A stretch of DNA of 10,556 nt from Schleiferiaceae bacterium (GCA_030831045.1 JAURMB010000031.1:1-10556), one strand, 5' to 3'; shown: positions 1-7,381, counted from the stretch's first letter. A program made the numbers and translations. Notes: generated by a model from the sequence alone, not told the origin.

Positions 1-279
1 CCGTCTTCAAGCGCCAGCCTACATGGCATTTCATCCCGCGAGGTTTACCAAGCCATCAAAATTGCTTTTGACGCTGGTGGGCTCTTACCCCACCTTTTCA
101 CCCTTGCCCCCGGTACTCGTACGATGCATCCGTTGGCGGTTTCCCTCTCTGTGGCACTAGCTGTCAGCCCCAAGTTCCCCGTGGACTGCCTACCCGTTAG
201 GTAGCGCGGTGCTCTGTGATGTCCGGACTTTCCTCCCTTTGGTGCCGAAGCGCTTCAAGGCGGCAAGGCGGACGATATG
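1..279 (-). ncRNA. rnpB: RNase P RNA (class A), 3' end missing
   Basis: This is the catalytic RNA of ribonuclease P, which removes the 5' leaders of pre-tRNAs. Read on the minus strand it has the conserved landmarks in order: GGAGGAAAGTCCGGAC (the P4 5' strand and J3/4 region, near 222-237), then an ACAGAG segment, an ACAGAGAGGGAAACCGCC-type segment, and the GGGTGAAAAGGTGGGGTAAGAGCCCACC block of the specificity domain (a long stretch near 80-110). AAGCGC near the 5' end can pair with GCGCTT near position 15 as P2. The distal P4 strand and the P1 3' strand would lie to the left of position 1, so the gene is truncated by the window edge, not broken. The 5' end at 279 is inferred from the -7 element at 286-293 and may be off by several bases. 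Identity is very secure. Confidence 0.95.
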
Positions 280-285
280 CGGGCG

Positions 286-293
286 CAAAGGTA
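286..293 (-). promoter_or_regulatory. -7 promoter element of rnpB
   Basis: The minus strand reads TACCTTTG, an exact match to the Bacteroidota sigma-A -7 consensus TAnnTTTG, placed just in front of the inferred rnpB 5' end. The same octamer precedes tRNA-Pro at 6699-6706. A convincing -33 TTG is not visible, because the upstream space is occupied by the terminator of the preceding gene. Confidence 0.7.
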
Positions 294-300
294 CGCTAAA

Positions 301-332
301 TAAAAAGACCGCCCGATTTACCGGGCGGTCTT
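301..332 (-). terminator. Rho-independent terminator of the giant adhesin gene
   Basis: An 11-bp perfect stem (305-315 with 322-332, core GACCGCCCG/CGGGCGGTC) closes a 6-nt loop. Read on the minus strand it is followed by TTTTTATTTA. It lies 23 bp after the stop codon of the 356-6571 gene. Only about 8 bp separate it from the rnpB -7 element, so it insulates rnpB from the adhesin transcript. Confidence 0.9.
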
Positions 333-355
333 GATCGCTGGCGGGCGCTTCTGCC

Positions 356-3300
356 CTACTTCTGGACCGAAATGCGGCGCGTTGCCACGCCGTCTTCGGT
401 GGTCACTTGCACCACATAAATTCCCGAGGCACAAGCGCTTAGGTCCACCGTTTCGCGGCGAATTTCGCGCGCGGAATCCCAAGTGCGTGACCAAACCGTT
501 TGGCCGGTGGCGCTAAGCACCTTGACCTGAATGGGCTGCGCTGATCCCAGCTCGAGATCAAACTGGAAGGCTCCATTCGTCGGATTTGGGTACATGACGA
601 GGCTGCGGTCGAGCGGGGTTTCGCCCACGCTAATGCCCGCGACCGTGACCGGCACGACCAGGGTGTCGCTGCCGCAGACTCCCGTAACCACGAGGGTAAC
701 GTTGTAGGTTCCGTTGGCTGCGTAGGCATGGCTGGTGAGCGTCCCTGTACCCGTCGAACCGTCGCCGAAGTTCCAATCGAAGCTCGACGCACTGGCGGCA
801 TTGGTGCTTGCGGTGGCGTCAAAGTCCACCGTAAGGTTGGTTGCCGTGGCCGCCTGCGGCGTACCCGTGAAGCTCGCGGTCGGAGCGGGCTGGTGGTAAA
901 GCGTTACTTCTCCGTCAGGGCGCGGACAACCTCCGCCGCCCAGCTGCCAGTTGTAGAAGTAGTAGTACGAAGTCGCGTTAAACGTCGAACCGGTAATGGT
1001 CACGCTGCCGTCGGTCGACAGGTAGGGGTATGAGGCCCCCGCTGAGTTGCGCTGGAGTCCGCCCGCGTTGTTGGTCGTCGTACTGCCCATGCGGTAGGTA
1101 CCCGGAGGCAGCGATATGTTGACCACCAAGCGGTTGAAGCCGGCGCCCGTCGAAGACACCGTGACGGTTTGCACCGTCGCCAGCGTGGTCGCATTCTGAA
1201 TCACGACGTCGATCAATCCGGCACCTTGCGCAAACACGTCGACGCTGTAAATGGTTGTCGGCGCGTTCACCGTGAACAGCAGGTAGTGGTTCATCGCGGT
1301 GTAGTTACCGGTAGTACCGATGGTATTGTCGAGCGGACCCACCTGACCTGAGGTCGAGGTCTGGCGAAGGACAAACGTGGTGTCGGCGGCGCTCATCGGA
1401 CCCACGAGAAGGCTGTCAGAGGTACCGAGGGTGTCGCCCGCGGTGGTCAGCCAGAGGTAGGATTCCGTGGTCGTACCCGCAGGGAAGTACAGCGTGGCGA
1501 ATCCACCCGCACAGACGGTATCGCTCGAAGCCACCGGAATGCGGGGAAGCGCATCGAGCAAGCTGCGGCTCGCCACTAAGGTGTCGTTGGAGGTCTTTCC
1601 GTCGTTCGCCAAGTTCACGTAGCCGGTGAAGGTGAAGGTTCCGCCAACTACCGTGTTGACGGTGCCCACCGCTACGGTATCGGTCGTCAGCGAGGCCAGT
1701 GTGCCGGTGTAGGTGGCCGTAAGGCTCGCCGTAGCCGCGCCCGAAACGTTAGCGCCCACCGCAAAGTTGGTCTGCGCAGCCGTGCCCAGGTTGCGCACAA
1801 TCACCGAAACGGCACTGTTTGAATCTCCGCACGAGTTGTTGCCCGGAACCAGCAAGCCCAGCAGCTGAAGGTCGTTGGCCAACGGCGTGAATTCGTCGGC
1901 ACCCATGTCGGGTGTGGTGGCGGAACGGCTGTCGCCGTCAATATCCACCGCGACGCTCGCAATCGGCGTACCCAGGTTGTTGGGGCCGTTGTTGACCACG
2001 TGCAGGTCGTCGCTGGCCGCAAAAATTACCGGGTTGTCGGTCGAATTCACGTTGAGCGCAGGGTACGCCGTCTTCCATGCTGCTAAACTTGCTTGGGCCG
2101 TGTTGTAGTAGACAAACGTTGCCGCGCTTGAGTTGTAGAGGTTGTAGTCGAGCGTGATCGAATCGGGCAGCGAACTTTGGTAAAGTGCGTAGGTTCCGCC
2201 CTTAAAAATGTTGTTGCGAATGTTCAGGTTTTTCGACGTCAACGTAGCCGTCGTGCTCGAAAGCAGGTAGGCCCCGTAGCTGCTGCCCGAGAACGTGTTG
2301 TGGTACATGTTCACGTGGCGCGGATACGGGAAGTAGCCGCCGTAGCTCGTGGTGGAAGCAAACATGTTGTTCGCAATCACGCTGTTGGCAGCGGGCTTCG
2401 CCTGGTTATTCAGGTAGCCCAACGTGATCGCGTAGTACGAGACAAACACGTCGTTGCGTTCCATGGTTACGTTGCCCACGTAGTACAGGTAATGACCGTA
2501 GTTGGTAGAATTGCGGAGTCCGCGCACCACGTTATCGTTCACGGTCAAGTTGCCCATGTAGTAGAAGTAGGTGCCGTAGTAGTAGGCCTTCGTGATGGTG
2601 TTGCCCGAGAGGTTAATGCCGGTAGAGAACGAAGTCGTGCTGGTGCCGTTGAAGCGCACGCCGTAGTAACCGCCTTTAATCACGTTATCGGTGATGGTGA
2701 TGTTGTTGGCGTTGTTGCCGTAGCCCGTTACCGAGGTAAGGTTGGCCGACGAAGCAATGGCCGCCACCGTGCTGGTCGTGCCCACGGTATCGGCAATAAT
2801 CTCGTTTTCGTCAATGACGATGTCGTGGGCGCCGCCCGTTAACACGATGCCCGAGGCGGTGGGGTGCACGATGCGGAGCTTGCGCAGGGTTAAGTAATCG
2901 GTTCCGTTCAGGACCACCGCGGCAAACTGGCCGGCGGCACCCTGAATGGTAGCCGTTCCCGTTGCGGGCCCCTGGAAGGTCACGGTGTTGGTCGCCGAAG
3001 CTCCGTTGAGCGTGGTCAAGTTGAGTCCGCCCAAGTGCACATAAGGAGCCAGGGTAAACGTTACCGGCCCGGCAATGCCGCAGGTCGTGATGGCCGCCAA
3101 CGCGCTTTGGAGCGACGTGAAGTTGCTCGCACCGGTTCCGTTGGAATCAATGGTGTAGTTTCCGCTCAAGGTCGACGTACACGGAGTCGCAAAGGTGATC
3201 GGACCCACCCACTGGCCGAGCGTCGCCGCACACGTTGACTGCACATAAACTTGGTAGACGTTGCCCGGCTGCAATCCGGTAATCGTGTAGGGGTTGGTTG

Positions 3301-6300
3301 TAGCGTTGGCTTGGTTTGCGCCCGAACCGCCCGAGCCGATTACGAAGCCTAAGGGGCCCCACGCAACCGTTGCCGGCGTGGTGGCCTGACCCGCGACCGT
3401 CCACGAAACCACCGCGGTCGTCGTCGTGGGCACAACGCTGACCGAGGCCGCCGGGCAGGGAGCCGCCGTAGCCGTAAGCGCGGTATTGTCGATGAAGAGG
3501 TCGTAGTCGTTCGCCCCAATGTGGGTGGCGCTGCTGGTCTGGCTCTCGATGTAGAAGGCAAGCTTCACCAAGCCCGTGTAAGCACTCAGGTTGACCGAGT
3601 AGGTTCCGCCAAAGCGGCTCAAACCCGAGCCGCGGTGGTACTTGGCCAAGGCTTGGTTGCGGTTCCAGGTGGTTCCGTTGTCGGTTGAAATGAAGACAAA
3701 CAAGGTATCGTCGGTTCCAAGCACGGCCGAGGTGGTACCGTTAGCCACCGTAGCTCCCATGTTCCACTGGAAGTAGGTGGTGTGAGCCACGTCGCCCAGG
3801 TCAATCGAGGGGGTAATGGTCCAACCCTGTGTGGCGTTGGAGGTAACCGGAACTTGGTTGCGCACCGCACCCGCGGTTCCGACGTTGAGGAACCCGTCGA
3901 GCATCCATGCCGAGGTATTGGTTCCGATCGCGGTCGGATTGGCGGCTACCGCGTTGCGTTCGGTCCAGCCCTTGGGCTTGGGAACGGCAGCCAAGGGGTC
4001 GTAGCCCGCCGTGAAGGGTTCTGACCAGCCTACCTGAATGGGCGTGATGAAGCTGTAGGGTCCGACCCAAACCGAGGTAGTAGCTCCGCAGTTGCCGGCA
4101 AGGTAGAGGTCGTATTCGGTGTAGCCGGTTAATCCGGTTATCGTGTGGGTAAGCGTTGAAACGGTAACGCCCTGGCCCGTTCCCGGGATAAATCCTTTGG
4201 GACCCCACTGCAAATTCGTAGAAGGTGCTGTTCCGCTGTACGTTACGGTCGCGGAATTAGCCCGCACGTTGGTTACGCTCACGTTGAAGGGTGCCGCGCA
4301 CCCGGAGGGAGTGTATTCTACCGCTCCGATGTCGGGGGTAGCACTGCGTGCGGCTCGGTTGAGGTCGAGCGGAACTTTGGCCAACTGGTTTTCGCCCGCG
4401 TTGTTGTAGGCAAACGAAATCGGCGTCAAATCACCCGCCAGCACGTTGGTGAAGATGGGGTCGCTTGAAATGCTGTTGGCGTCGCGTGCCGTTGCCGAGG
4501 TCCATGCCGCAAGAGTTGGGTAGGTCACGGTGGTGCTGCGGGCGGCGACAAAGTTGCTCGTTCCGCCCACCGAAGCCGCAAAGCGAATCGCGTTGTAGTT
4601 GGAGGTGATCAGCGCCGTCGTCGAGGCATTGAACAGGCCATACTTCGAACCAGTGCCCGACGAGCCGATTTGGATGATGTTGTTCTTGAAGTTGAACTGC
4701 GTCATGTTTCCGCTGATGTAGGCACCATAGACGGTGGCCGTACCCGTGCCGGAATTGGAATTGATGTCGAGCGTATTGTGCAGTACGTCAATGGTGTCGG
4801 TCGTCAACATGTACATCCCATAAAGGGTGCTTCCGAGGTTGTTGATGTTGTAAATGGCGTTGTTGGCCACGAGTACCGGGCTCGCGGCGGTGCCCGAGGT
4901 GCTCGATAGGTACAGCAGGTAGCCGGTGAAGGCCGTGGTACCAAGGCTTCCGCCCAAGTCATGAATGCGGTTGGCCAAAATTTTAAGGCCGGGATTGCGA
5001 CCGTAGTTGTACAAGCCGTAGCACGTGCTTACCGCAGACCGCGTCAAGCGGTTAATGTCGTTGTACTCAATGCTCAGGTTGTTTTGGCCGTAGGAGTAAA
5101 TGCCGTAGAGGTAAAAATTGCTGACGATGCTGTTGCGTACGGTGTTATTGGACGGAGTTGTGGACCCCAGGGTCAAACCCGTTCCGTTTAAGCAAAGACC
5201 GTAGTAGCCGCCCACAATCTGGCACGAATCGATGAGAAGGTTTGAGGCGGTTCCCGCTTGGGTTCCCGTAGCAGCCGTTGGGGACTGCGTCAGGGTAAAG
5301 GCGACGTAGTTCGACGAGGTTGCCGTTTCGCTCGCCTTTATGATGCAGCGCTTAAAGGTGTTGCTGTTGGCGTTGTTGCTCATACGGACTGCCCAACCTT
5401 CGGTAGCACCTGTTGACTCAATGATAAGATCTTCAAAGCGAATAAAGTCAGCACCGTTCAAATGCAACGTATGCCGAACGCTCGCATTAGTAGATGCAAA
5501 CGTCAACGTATTGTTGTTGCCTTTGACCGTAATCGTGTTGGTCGCCGACATTCCGGGAATCTCGTTGATGGTGATCTGCTCATTAAACGGCGCGGAATTG
5601 GACAGCACCTGAAACACCACGGGTCCTGAAACCCCGCAGGCCGCTGCCGCAAAGGCTGCGGTGAAGGTTGGGTAGGTTCCGCCGGAACCGATGGTGTAGG
5701 TTCCGCCCGCGAGGTTGGGCAAGGTGGTCACCTGCACCGGAGTTGAGTACGCCGATGTGCTCGAGGGCGTACACGTTACTTCGCAGCGGTACCAGGTGTC
5801 TAGCGTTTGCGAAACGCTGGCGATACCGGTGGTTGCACCCGTGATGTTGGTCCAAGGGCCCGTTGACGAAGACGCCGACTGCCACTGATAGGCCAACCCT
5901 CCTGCTGCGGTAGCTCCCGAAAGCGACAGGCTGAAGTTCTGGAGGGGGCAGACGGCCGTGGCGCTGGCCACCGTGGTTCCCGCGGTCGGTGCGCCCGTAC
6001 AAGCGGCTTGGGGTATGTAGGTTATTGATCCGCAAAAGGCTCGCGAAGCGATGAAACTTGTGAGGGTTCCGCCAAATCCGTTGGGCATGGTGTTTACGCT
6101 TACGCTGCCGTCGGTAAAGGTTGTCGGAGTTCCCGTTACCCACGACATGTAGCGGCAACCCAAGGTTCCGGTTCCGTTGATGCAAATGCCAATAGGCTGG
6201 TTGGCCGGCAAGGCCAGCATCGTGCTACCGAAGGGAATAGTGGCCGCGGTCGTGTTGCCGGCGCTGGTGGCCGTGGTCGTGTAGCCCAAAACCCATCCGT

Positions 6301-6571
6301 TGGCCGCGGTAATGCTTGGCGTTGTTTGTCCTGTGGGTAGGACTCCTCCCAAGCGGTACCAAATTTCGACGGTTCCTGAGGTGCCCGCCGCCGCCGAAAA
6401 GACGTTGGTCATACCCGTTAAAAAGATGGGTTGGTTGGCATTGATCTCAAACGTAACGACCGACGAACCGTTGTTGGGGTTGGTCGCAGGCATGGTGGTT
6501 ACGGTGCTTTGAGCCATCAATGTGACTGAAGACCAAGCAAGTAGTGCCGCAGAGCGTAGAGTTTTAAGCAT
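356..6571 (-). CDS. Giant T9SS-exported adhesin-like protein (beta-helix, Fn3, MAM-like, PKD, type A sorting domain)
   Basis: A 2071-residue exported protein. The ATG at 6571 is preferred because it begins a signal peptide (MLKTLRSAALLAWSSVTLMA, cleavage near residue 20). The frame stays open 37 codons further upstream, but that extension is not signal-like. Approximate domain order: N-terminal beta-rich region 25-190; Ig-like segment 191-284 (YQWQSA, WYRCEV); right-handed beta-helix 288-750, ending in PDIGAVEY; Fn3 758-845; MAM-like or 'choice-of-anchor J' module 846-1037 (WSEPF onward); second Fn3 1039-1131; second beta-helix 1133-1560, ending in PDMGADEF; CARDB-like segment 1565-1670; unassigned beta region to 1890; PKD 1893-1978 (WNFGDGS); T9SS type A sorting domain from about 1985, with MYPNPTNG at 1993 and a GIYVVQV strand near the end. 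The sorting domain is known to direct secretion through the type IX system, followed by proteolysis and surface attachment. Adhesion or glycan binding is an inference; no catalytic site is apparent. Single gene with its own terminator. Confidence 0.92.
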   Translation of the reverse strand: MLKTLRSAALLAWSSVTLMAQSTVTTMPATNPNNGSSVVTFEINANQPIFLTGMTNVFSAAAGTSGTVEIWYRLGGVLPTGQTTPSITAANGWVLGYTTTATSAGNTTAATIPFGSTMLALPANQPIGICINGTGTLGCRYMSWVTGTPTTFTDGSVSVNTMPNGFGGTLTSFIASRAFCGSITYIPQAACTGAPTAGTTVASATAVCPLQNFSLSLSGATAAGGLAYQWQSASSSTGPWTNITGATTGIASVSQTLDTWYRCEVTCTPSSTSAYSTPVQVTTLPNLAGGTYTIGSGGTYPTFTAAFAAAACGVSGPVVFQVLSNSAPFNEQITINEIPGMSATNTITVKGNNNTLTFASTNASVRHTLHLNGADFIRFEDLIIESTGATEGWAVRMSNNANSNTFKRCIIKASETATSSNYVAFTLTQSPTAATGTQAGTASNLLIDSCQIVGGYYGLCLNGTGLTLGSTTPSNNTVRNSIVSNFYLYGIYSYGQNNLSIEYNDINRLTRSAVSTCYGLYNYGRNPGLKILANRIHDLGGSLGTTAFTGYLLYLSSTSGTAASPVLVANNAIYNINNLGSTLYGMYMLTTDTIDVLHNTLDINSNSGTGTATVYGAYISGNMTQFNFKNNIIQIGSSGTGSKYGLFNASTTALITSNYNAIRFAASVGGTSNFVAARSTTVTYPTLAAWTSATARDANSISSDPIFTNVLAGDLTPISFAYNNAGENQLAKVPLDLNRAARSATPDIGAVEYTPSGCAAPFNVSVTNVRANSATVTYSGTAPSTNLQWGPKGFIPGTGQGVTVSTLTHTITGLTGYTEYDLYLAGNCGATTSVWVGPYSFITPIQVGWSEPFTAGYDPLAAVPKPKGWTERNAVAANPTAIGTNTSAWMLDGFLNVGTAGAVRNQVPVTSNATQGWTITPSIDLGDVAHTTYFQWNMGATVANGTTSAVLGTDDTLFVFISTDNGTTWNRNQALAKYHRGSGLSRFGGTYSVNLSAYTGLVKLAFYIESQTSSATHIGANDYDLFIDNTALTATAAPCPAASVSVVPTTTTAVVSWTVAGQATTPATVAWGPLGFVIGSGGSGANQANATTNPYTITGLQPGNVYQVYVQSTCAATLGQWVGPITFATPCTSTLSGNYTIDSNGTGASNFTSLQSALAAITTCGIAGPVTFTLAPYVHLGGLNLTTLNGASATNTVTFQGPATGTATIQGAAGQFAAVVLNGTDYLTLRKLRIVHPTASGIVLTGGAHDIVIDENEIIADTVGTTSTVAAIASSANLTSVTGYGNNANNITITDNVIKGGYYGVRFNGTSTTSFSTGINLSGNTITKAYYYGTYFYYMGNLTVNDNVVRGLRNSTNYGHYLYYVGNVTMERNDVFVSYYAITLGYLNNQAKPAANSVIANNMFASTTSYGGYFPYPRHVNMYHNTFSGSSYGAYLLSSTTATLTSKNLNIRNNIFKGGTYALYQSSLPDSITLDYNLYNSSAATFVYYNTAQASLAAWKTAYPALNVNSTDNPVIFAASDDLHVVNNGPNNLGTPIASVAVDIDGDSRSATTPDMGADEFTPLANDLQLLGLLVPGNNSCGDSNSAVSVIVRNLGTAAQTNFAVGANVSGAATASLTATYTGTLASLTTDTVAVGTVNTVVGGTFTFTGYVNLANDGKTSNDTLVASRSLLDALPRIPVASSDTVCAGGFATLYFPAGTTTESYLWLTTAGDTLGTSDSLLVGPMSAADTTFVLRQTSTSGQVGPLDNTIGTTGNYTAMNHYLLFTVNAPTTIYSVDVFAQGAGLIDVVIQNATTLATVQTVTVSSTGAGFNRLVVNISLPPGTYRMGSTTTNNAGGLQRNSAGASYPYLSTDGSVTITGSTFNATSYYYFYNWQLGGGGCPRPDGEVTLYHQPAPTASFTGTPQAATATNLTVDFDATASTNAASASSFDWNFGDGSTGTGTLTSHAYAANGTYNVTLVVTGVCGSDTLVVPVTVAGISVGETPLDRSLVMYPNPTNGAFQFDLELGSAQPIQVKVLSATGQTVWSRTWDSAREIRRETVDLSACASGIYVVQVTTEDGVATRRISVQK

Positions 6572-6606
6572 GTCAAGGATTTTTGGAAGGTTCAATATAC
6601 GTTTTC

Positions 6607-6649
6607 CCCGAGTACCACTGCGCCCGAATTTGGATTTTTTATACTCGGG
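6607..6649. promoter_or_regulatory. Inverted repeat upstream of the adhesin gene
   Basis: CCCGAGTA (6607-6614) and TACTCGGG (6642-6649) form a perfect 8-bp inverted repeat with a 27-nt spacer, 36-78 bp upstream of the adhesin start codon and about 50 bp before the tRNA-Pro -7 element. It could be a dimeric regulator site or a 5' UTR hairpin. No exact TAnnTTTG element for the adhesin is visible; TATATTGA near 6590-6600 on the minus strand is only a weak resemblance. Confidence 0.35.
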
Positions 6650-6698
6650 ATTGAGGGAACGGCAATTTTGGCCTCGCTGCAAATGACCCCTAATTGCC

Positions 6699-6706
6699 TA
6701 CCTTTG
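6699..6706 (+). promoter_or_regulatory. -7 promoter element of tRNA-Pro
   Basis: TACCTTTG exactly matches the Bacteroidota -7 consensus TAnnTTTG and ends 7 bp before the first base of the mature tRNA, so the transcript would have almost no 5' leader. A TTG at 6668-6670 is farther upstream than the usual -33 spacing. Confidence 0.75.
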
Positions 6707-6713
6707 CGGCCCT

Positions 6714-6786
<73 letters not shown>

Positions 6787-6790
6787 CGTA

Positions 6791-6818
6791 AAAAGGCGCC
6801 TTTTTGGGCGCCTTTTTT
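6791..6818 (+). terminator. Rho-independent terminator of tRNA-Pro
   Basis: AAAAGGCGCC (6791-6800) pairs with GGCGCCTTTT (6807-6816) around a 6-nt loop, followed by more T residues. It starts 4 bp after the tRNA. The A-run before the stem and T-run after it could also allow termination from the opposite strand. Confidence 0.92.
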
Positions 6819-6852
6819 GTTGTGATCCCGGGTAGAATTCGTAAATTAATAC

Positions 6853-7266
6853 ATGGATTCTCTCCCCTTAAAAAAGTGCTCTAGTTGCCTGGTAACCAAT
6901 TATATATCTGAATTTTACAAGCAAAAATGCCACAGTAATGAAGTAATGGTTTACTGCAAGCGGTGCTTTAATCAAAAAGTTCAAGATCGCTGGGTTCGGC
7001 GAAAAATCGAAGTCATTAAACTACTTGGTGGCCAATGCCTTGATTGCCATATCGGGCTCTCCGATGGTCATTACTCAATATTTGAACTTCATCATCGCGA
7101 CCCACTCCAAAAAAGGTTTAATTGGACCAAGTTGCGCCTACTGAAGTGGCAAACCGTTTTGGAAGAAGCTCAACGGTGCGACCTCCTTTGCGCCAACTGC
7201 CATCGAATCAGGCATTGGAAAAAAGAGCAGCCCCGGCAGGATTCAAACCTGCACTCGTCGCATTAG
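6853..7266 (+). CDS. Small HNH-family nuclease with N-terminal zinc-binding motif
   Basis: A 137-residue protein. N-terminal CxxC pairs (C9/C12 and C35/C38) suggest a zinc ribbon. A second pair, C62/C65 and C113/C116, brackets the HNH core: ELHHRDP (H80/H81), N90 within KRFNW, and CANCHRIRH with H117 and H121. This is the arrangement of phage-type and stand-alone HNH endonucleases, which cut DNA using one metal ion; the specific target cannot be read. The ATG at 6853 follows an A/T-rich stretch without a Shine-Dalgarno sequence. Base composition differs from its neighbours: 6901-6960 is 30% GC, against 68% for 8041-8100 in dapB. Codons 126-137 (QPRQDSNLHSSH) are read antisense through the tRNA-Arg gene, so the natural C-terminus is probably near HWKK with a fortuitous extension. 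No integrase or partner gene is adjacent. Function could be homing, defence or DNA processing. Confidence 0.82.
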   Translation: MDSLPLKKCSSCLVTNYISEFYKQKCHSNEVMVYCKRCFNQKVQDRWVRRKIEVIKLLGGQCLDCHIGLSDGHYSIFELHHRDPLQKRFNWTKLRLLKWQTVLEEAQRCDLLCANCHRIRHWKKEQPRQDSNLHSSH

Positions 7267-7301
7267 AAGTGCGATGCATTATTCAGTTATGCTACGGGGC
7301 C
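7228..7301 (-). tRNA. tRNA-Arg (anticodon TCT), atypical D- and T-loops
   Basis: A 74-nt cloverleaf on the minus strand. The acceptor GGCCCCG/CGGGGCT has a terminal G1-U72 wobble and discriminator G73. The D-arm is GCAT/ATGC. The anticodon stem TCGCA/TGCGA closes loop CTTCTAA, anticodon TCT (Arg, AGR codons). The T-arm is GCAGG-TTTGAAT-CCTGC. The D-loop AACTGAATA has A where G19 is expected and the T-loop has T where C56 is expected, which preserves a possible A19-U56 pair. A20, an arginine identity base in E. coli, is present. CCA is not encoded. The gene is convergent with the HNH gene, whose last 12 codons overlap it. No hairpin terminator follows; only a T-run (CTCTTTTTT) is seen. Confidence 0.93.
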
Positions 7302-7334
7302 GAATGCTCTAACGGCATGCGTTAAAAGCTGCAG

Positions 7335-7342
7335 CAAAAGTA
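7335..7342 (-). promoter_or_regulatory. -7 promoter element of tRNA-Arg
   Basis: The minus strand reads TACTTTTG, an exact TAnnTTTG match, 33 bp before the tRNA 5' base. The predicted start point would give a leader of roughly 25 nt for RNase P to remove. No clear -33 TTG at standard spacing. Confidence 0.6.
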
Positions 7343-7363
7343 CGACAAAGCCAAGGTTTCGGC

Positions 7364-7371
7364 TACTTTTG
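7364..7371 (+). promoter_or_regulatory. -7 promoter element of the DUF5683-dapB cluster
   Basis: TACTTTTG matches TAnnTTTG exactly and ends 10 bp before the ATG at 7382, implying a transcript with almost no leader. It mirrors the tRNA-Arg element at 7335-7342 on the other strand. No standard -33 TTG is visible. Confidence 0.55.
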
Positions 7372-7381
7372 ACCCCACGTG

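Noticed and set aside
2090..2680. Recurring GTAGTA-type triplets resembling a tandem DNA repeat.
   Set aside because: The spacing is irregular and follows the Tyr codons of successive beta-helix coils; it is a protein-level repeat, not a microsatellite or CRISPR-like array.
2177..2842. A 221-codon plus-strand open frame inside the giant adhesin gene.
   Set aside because: It lies antisense to the second beta-helix; its Val/His/Arg-rich composition mirrors the repeated Asn/Tyr/Thr codons of the real gene and shows no domain.
6572..6682. A 37-residue N-terminal extension of the adhesin (in-frame ATG at 6682).
   Set aside because: The extension is charged and would bury the signal peptide that begins exactly at the ATG at 6571; it also runs across the inverted repeat and close to the tRNA-Pro promoter.
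7311..7332. Short palindromes GCATGC and CTGCAG in the tRNA-Arg leader.
   Set aside because: Six-base palindromes are expected by chance at this density, and no longer symmetrical structure surrounds them.
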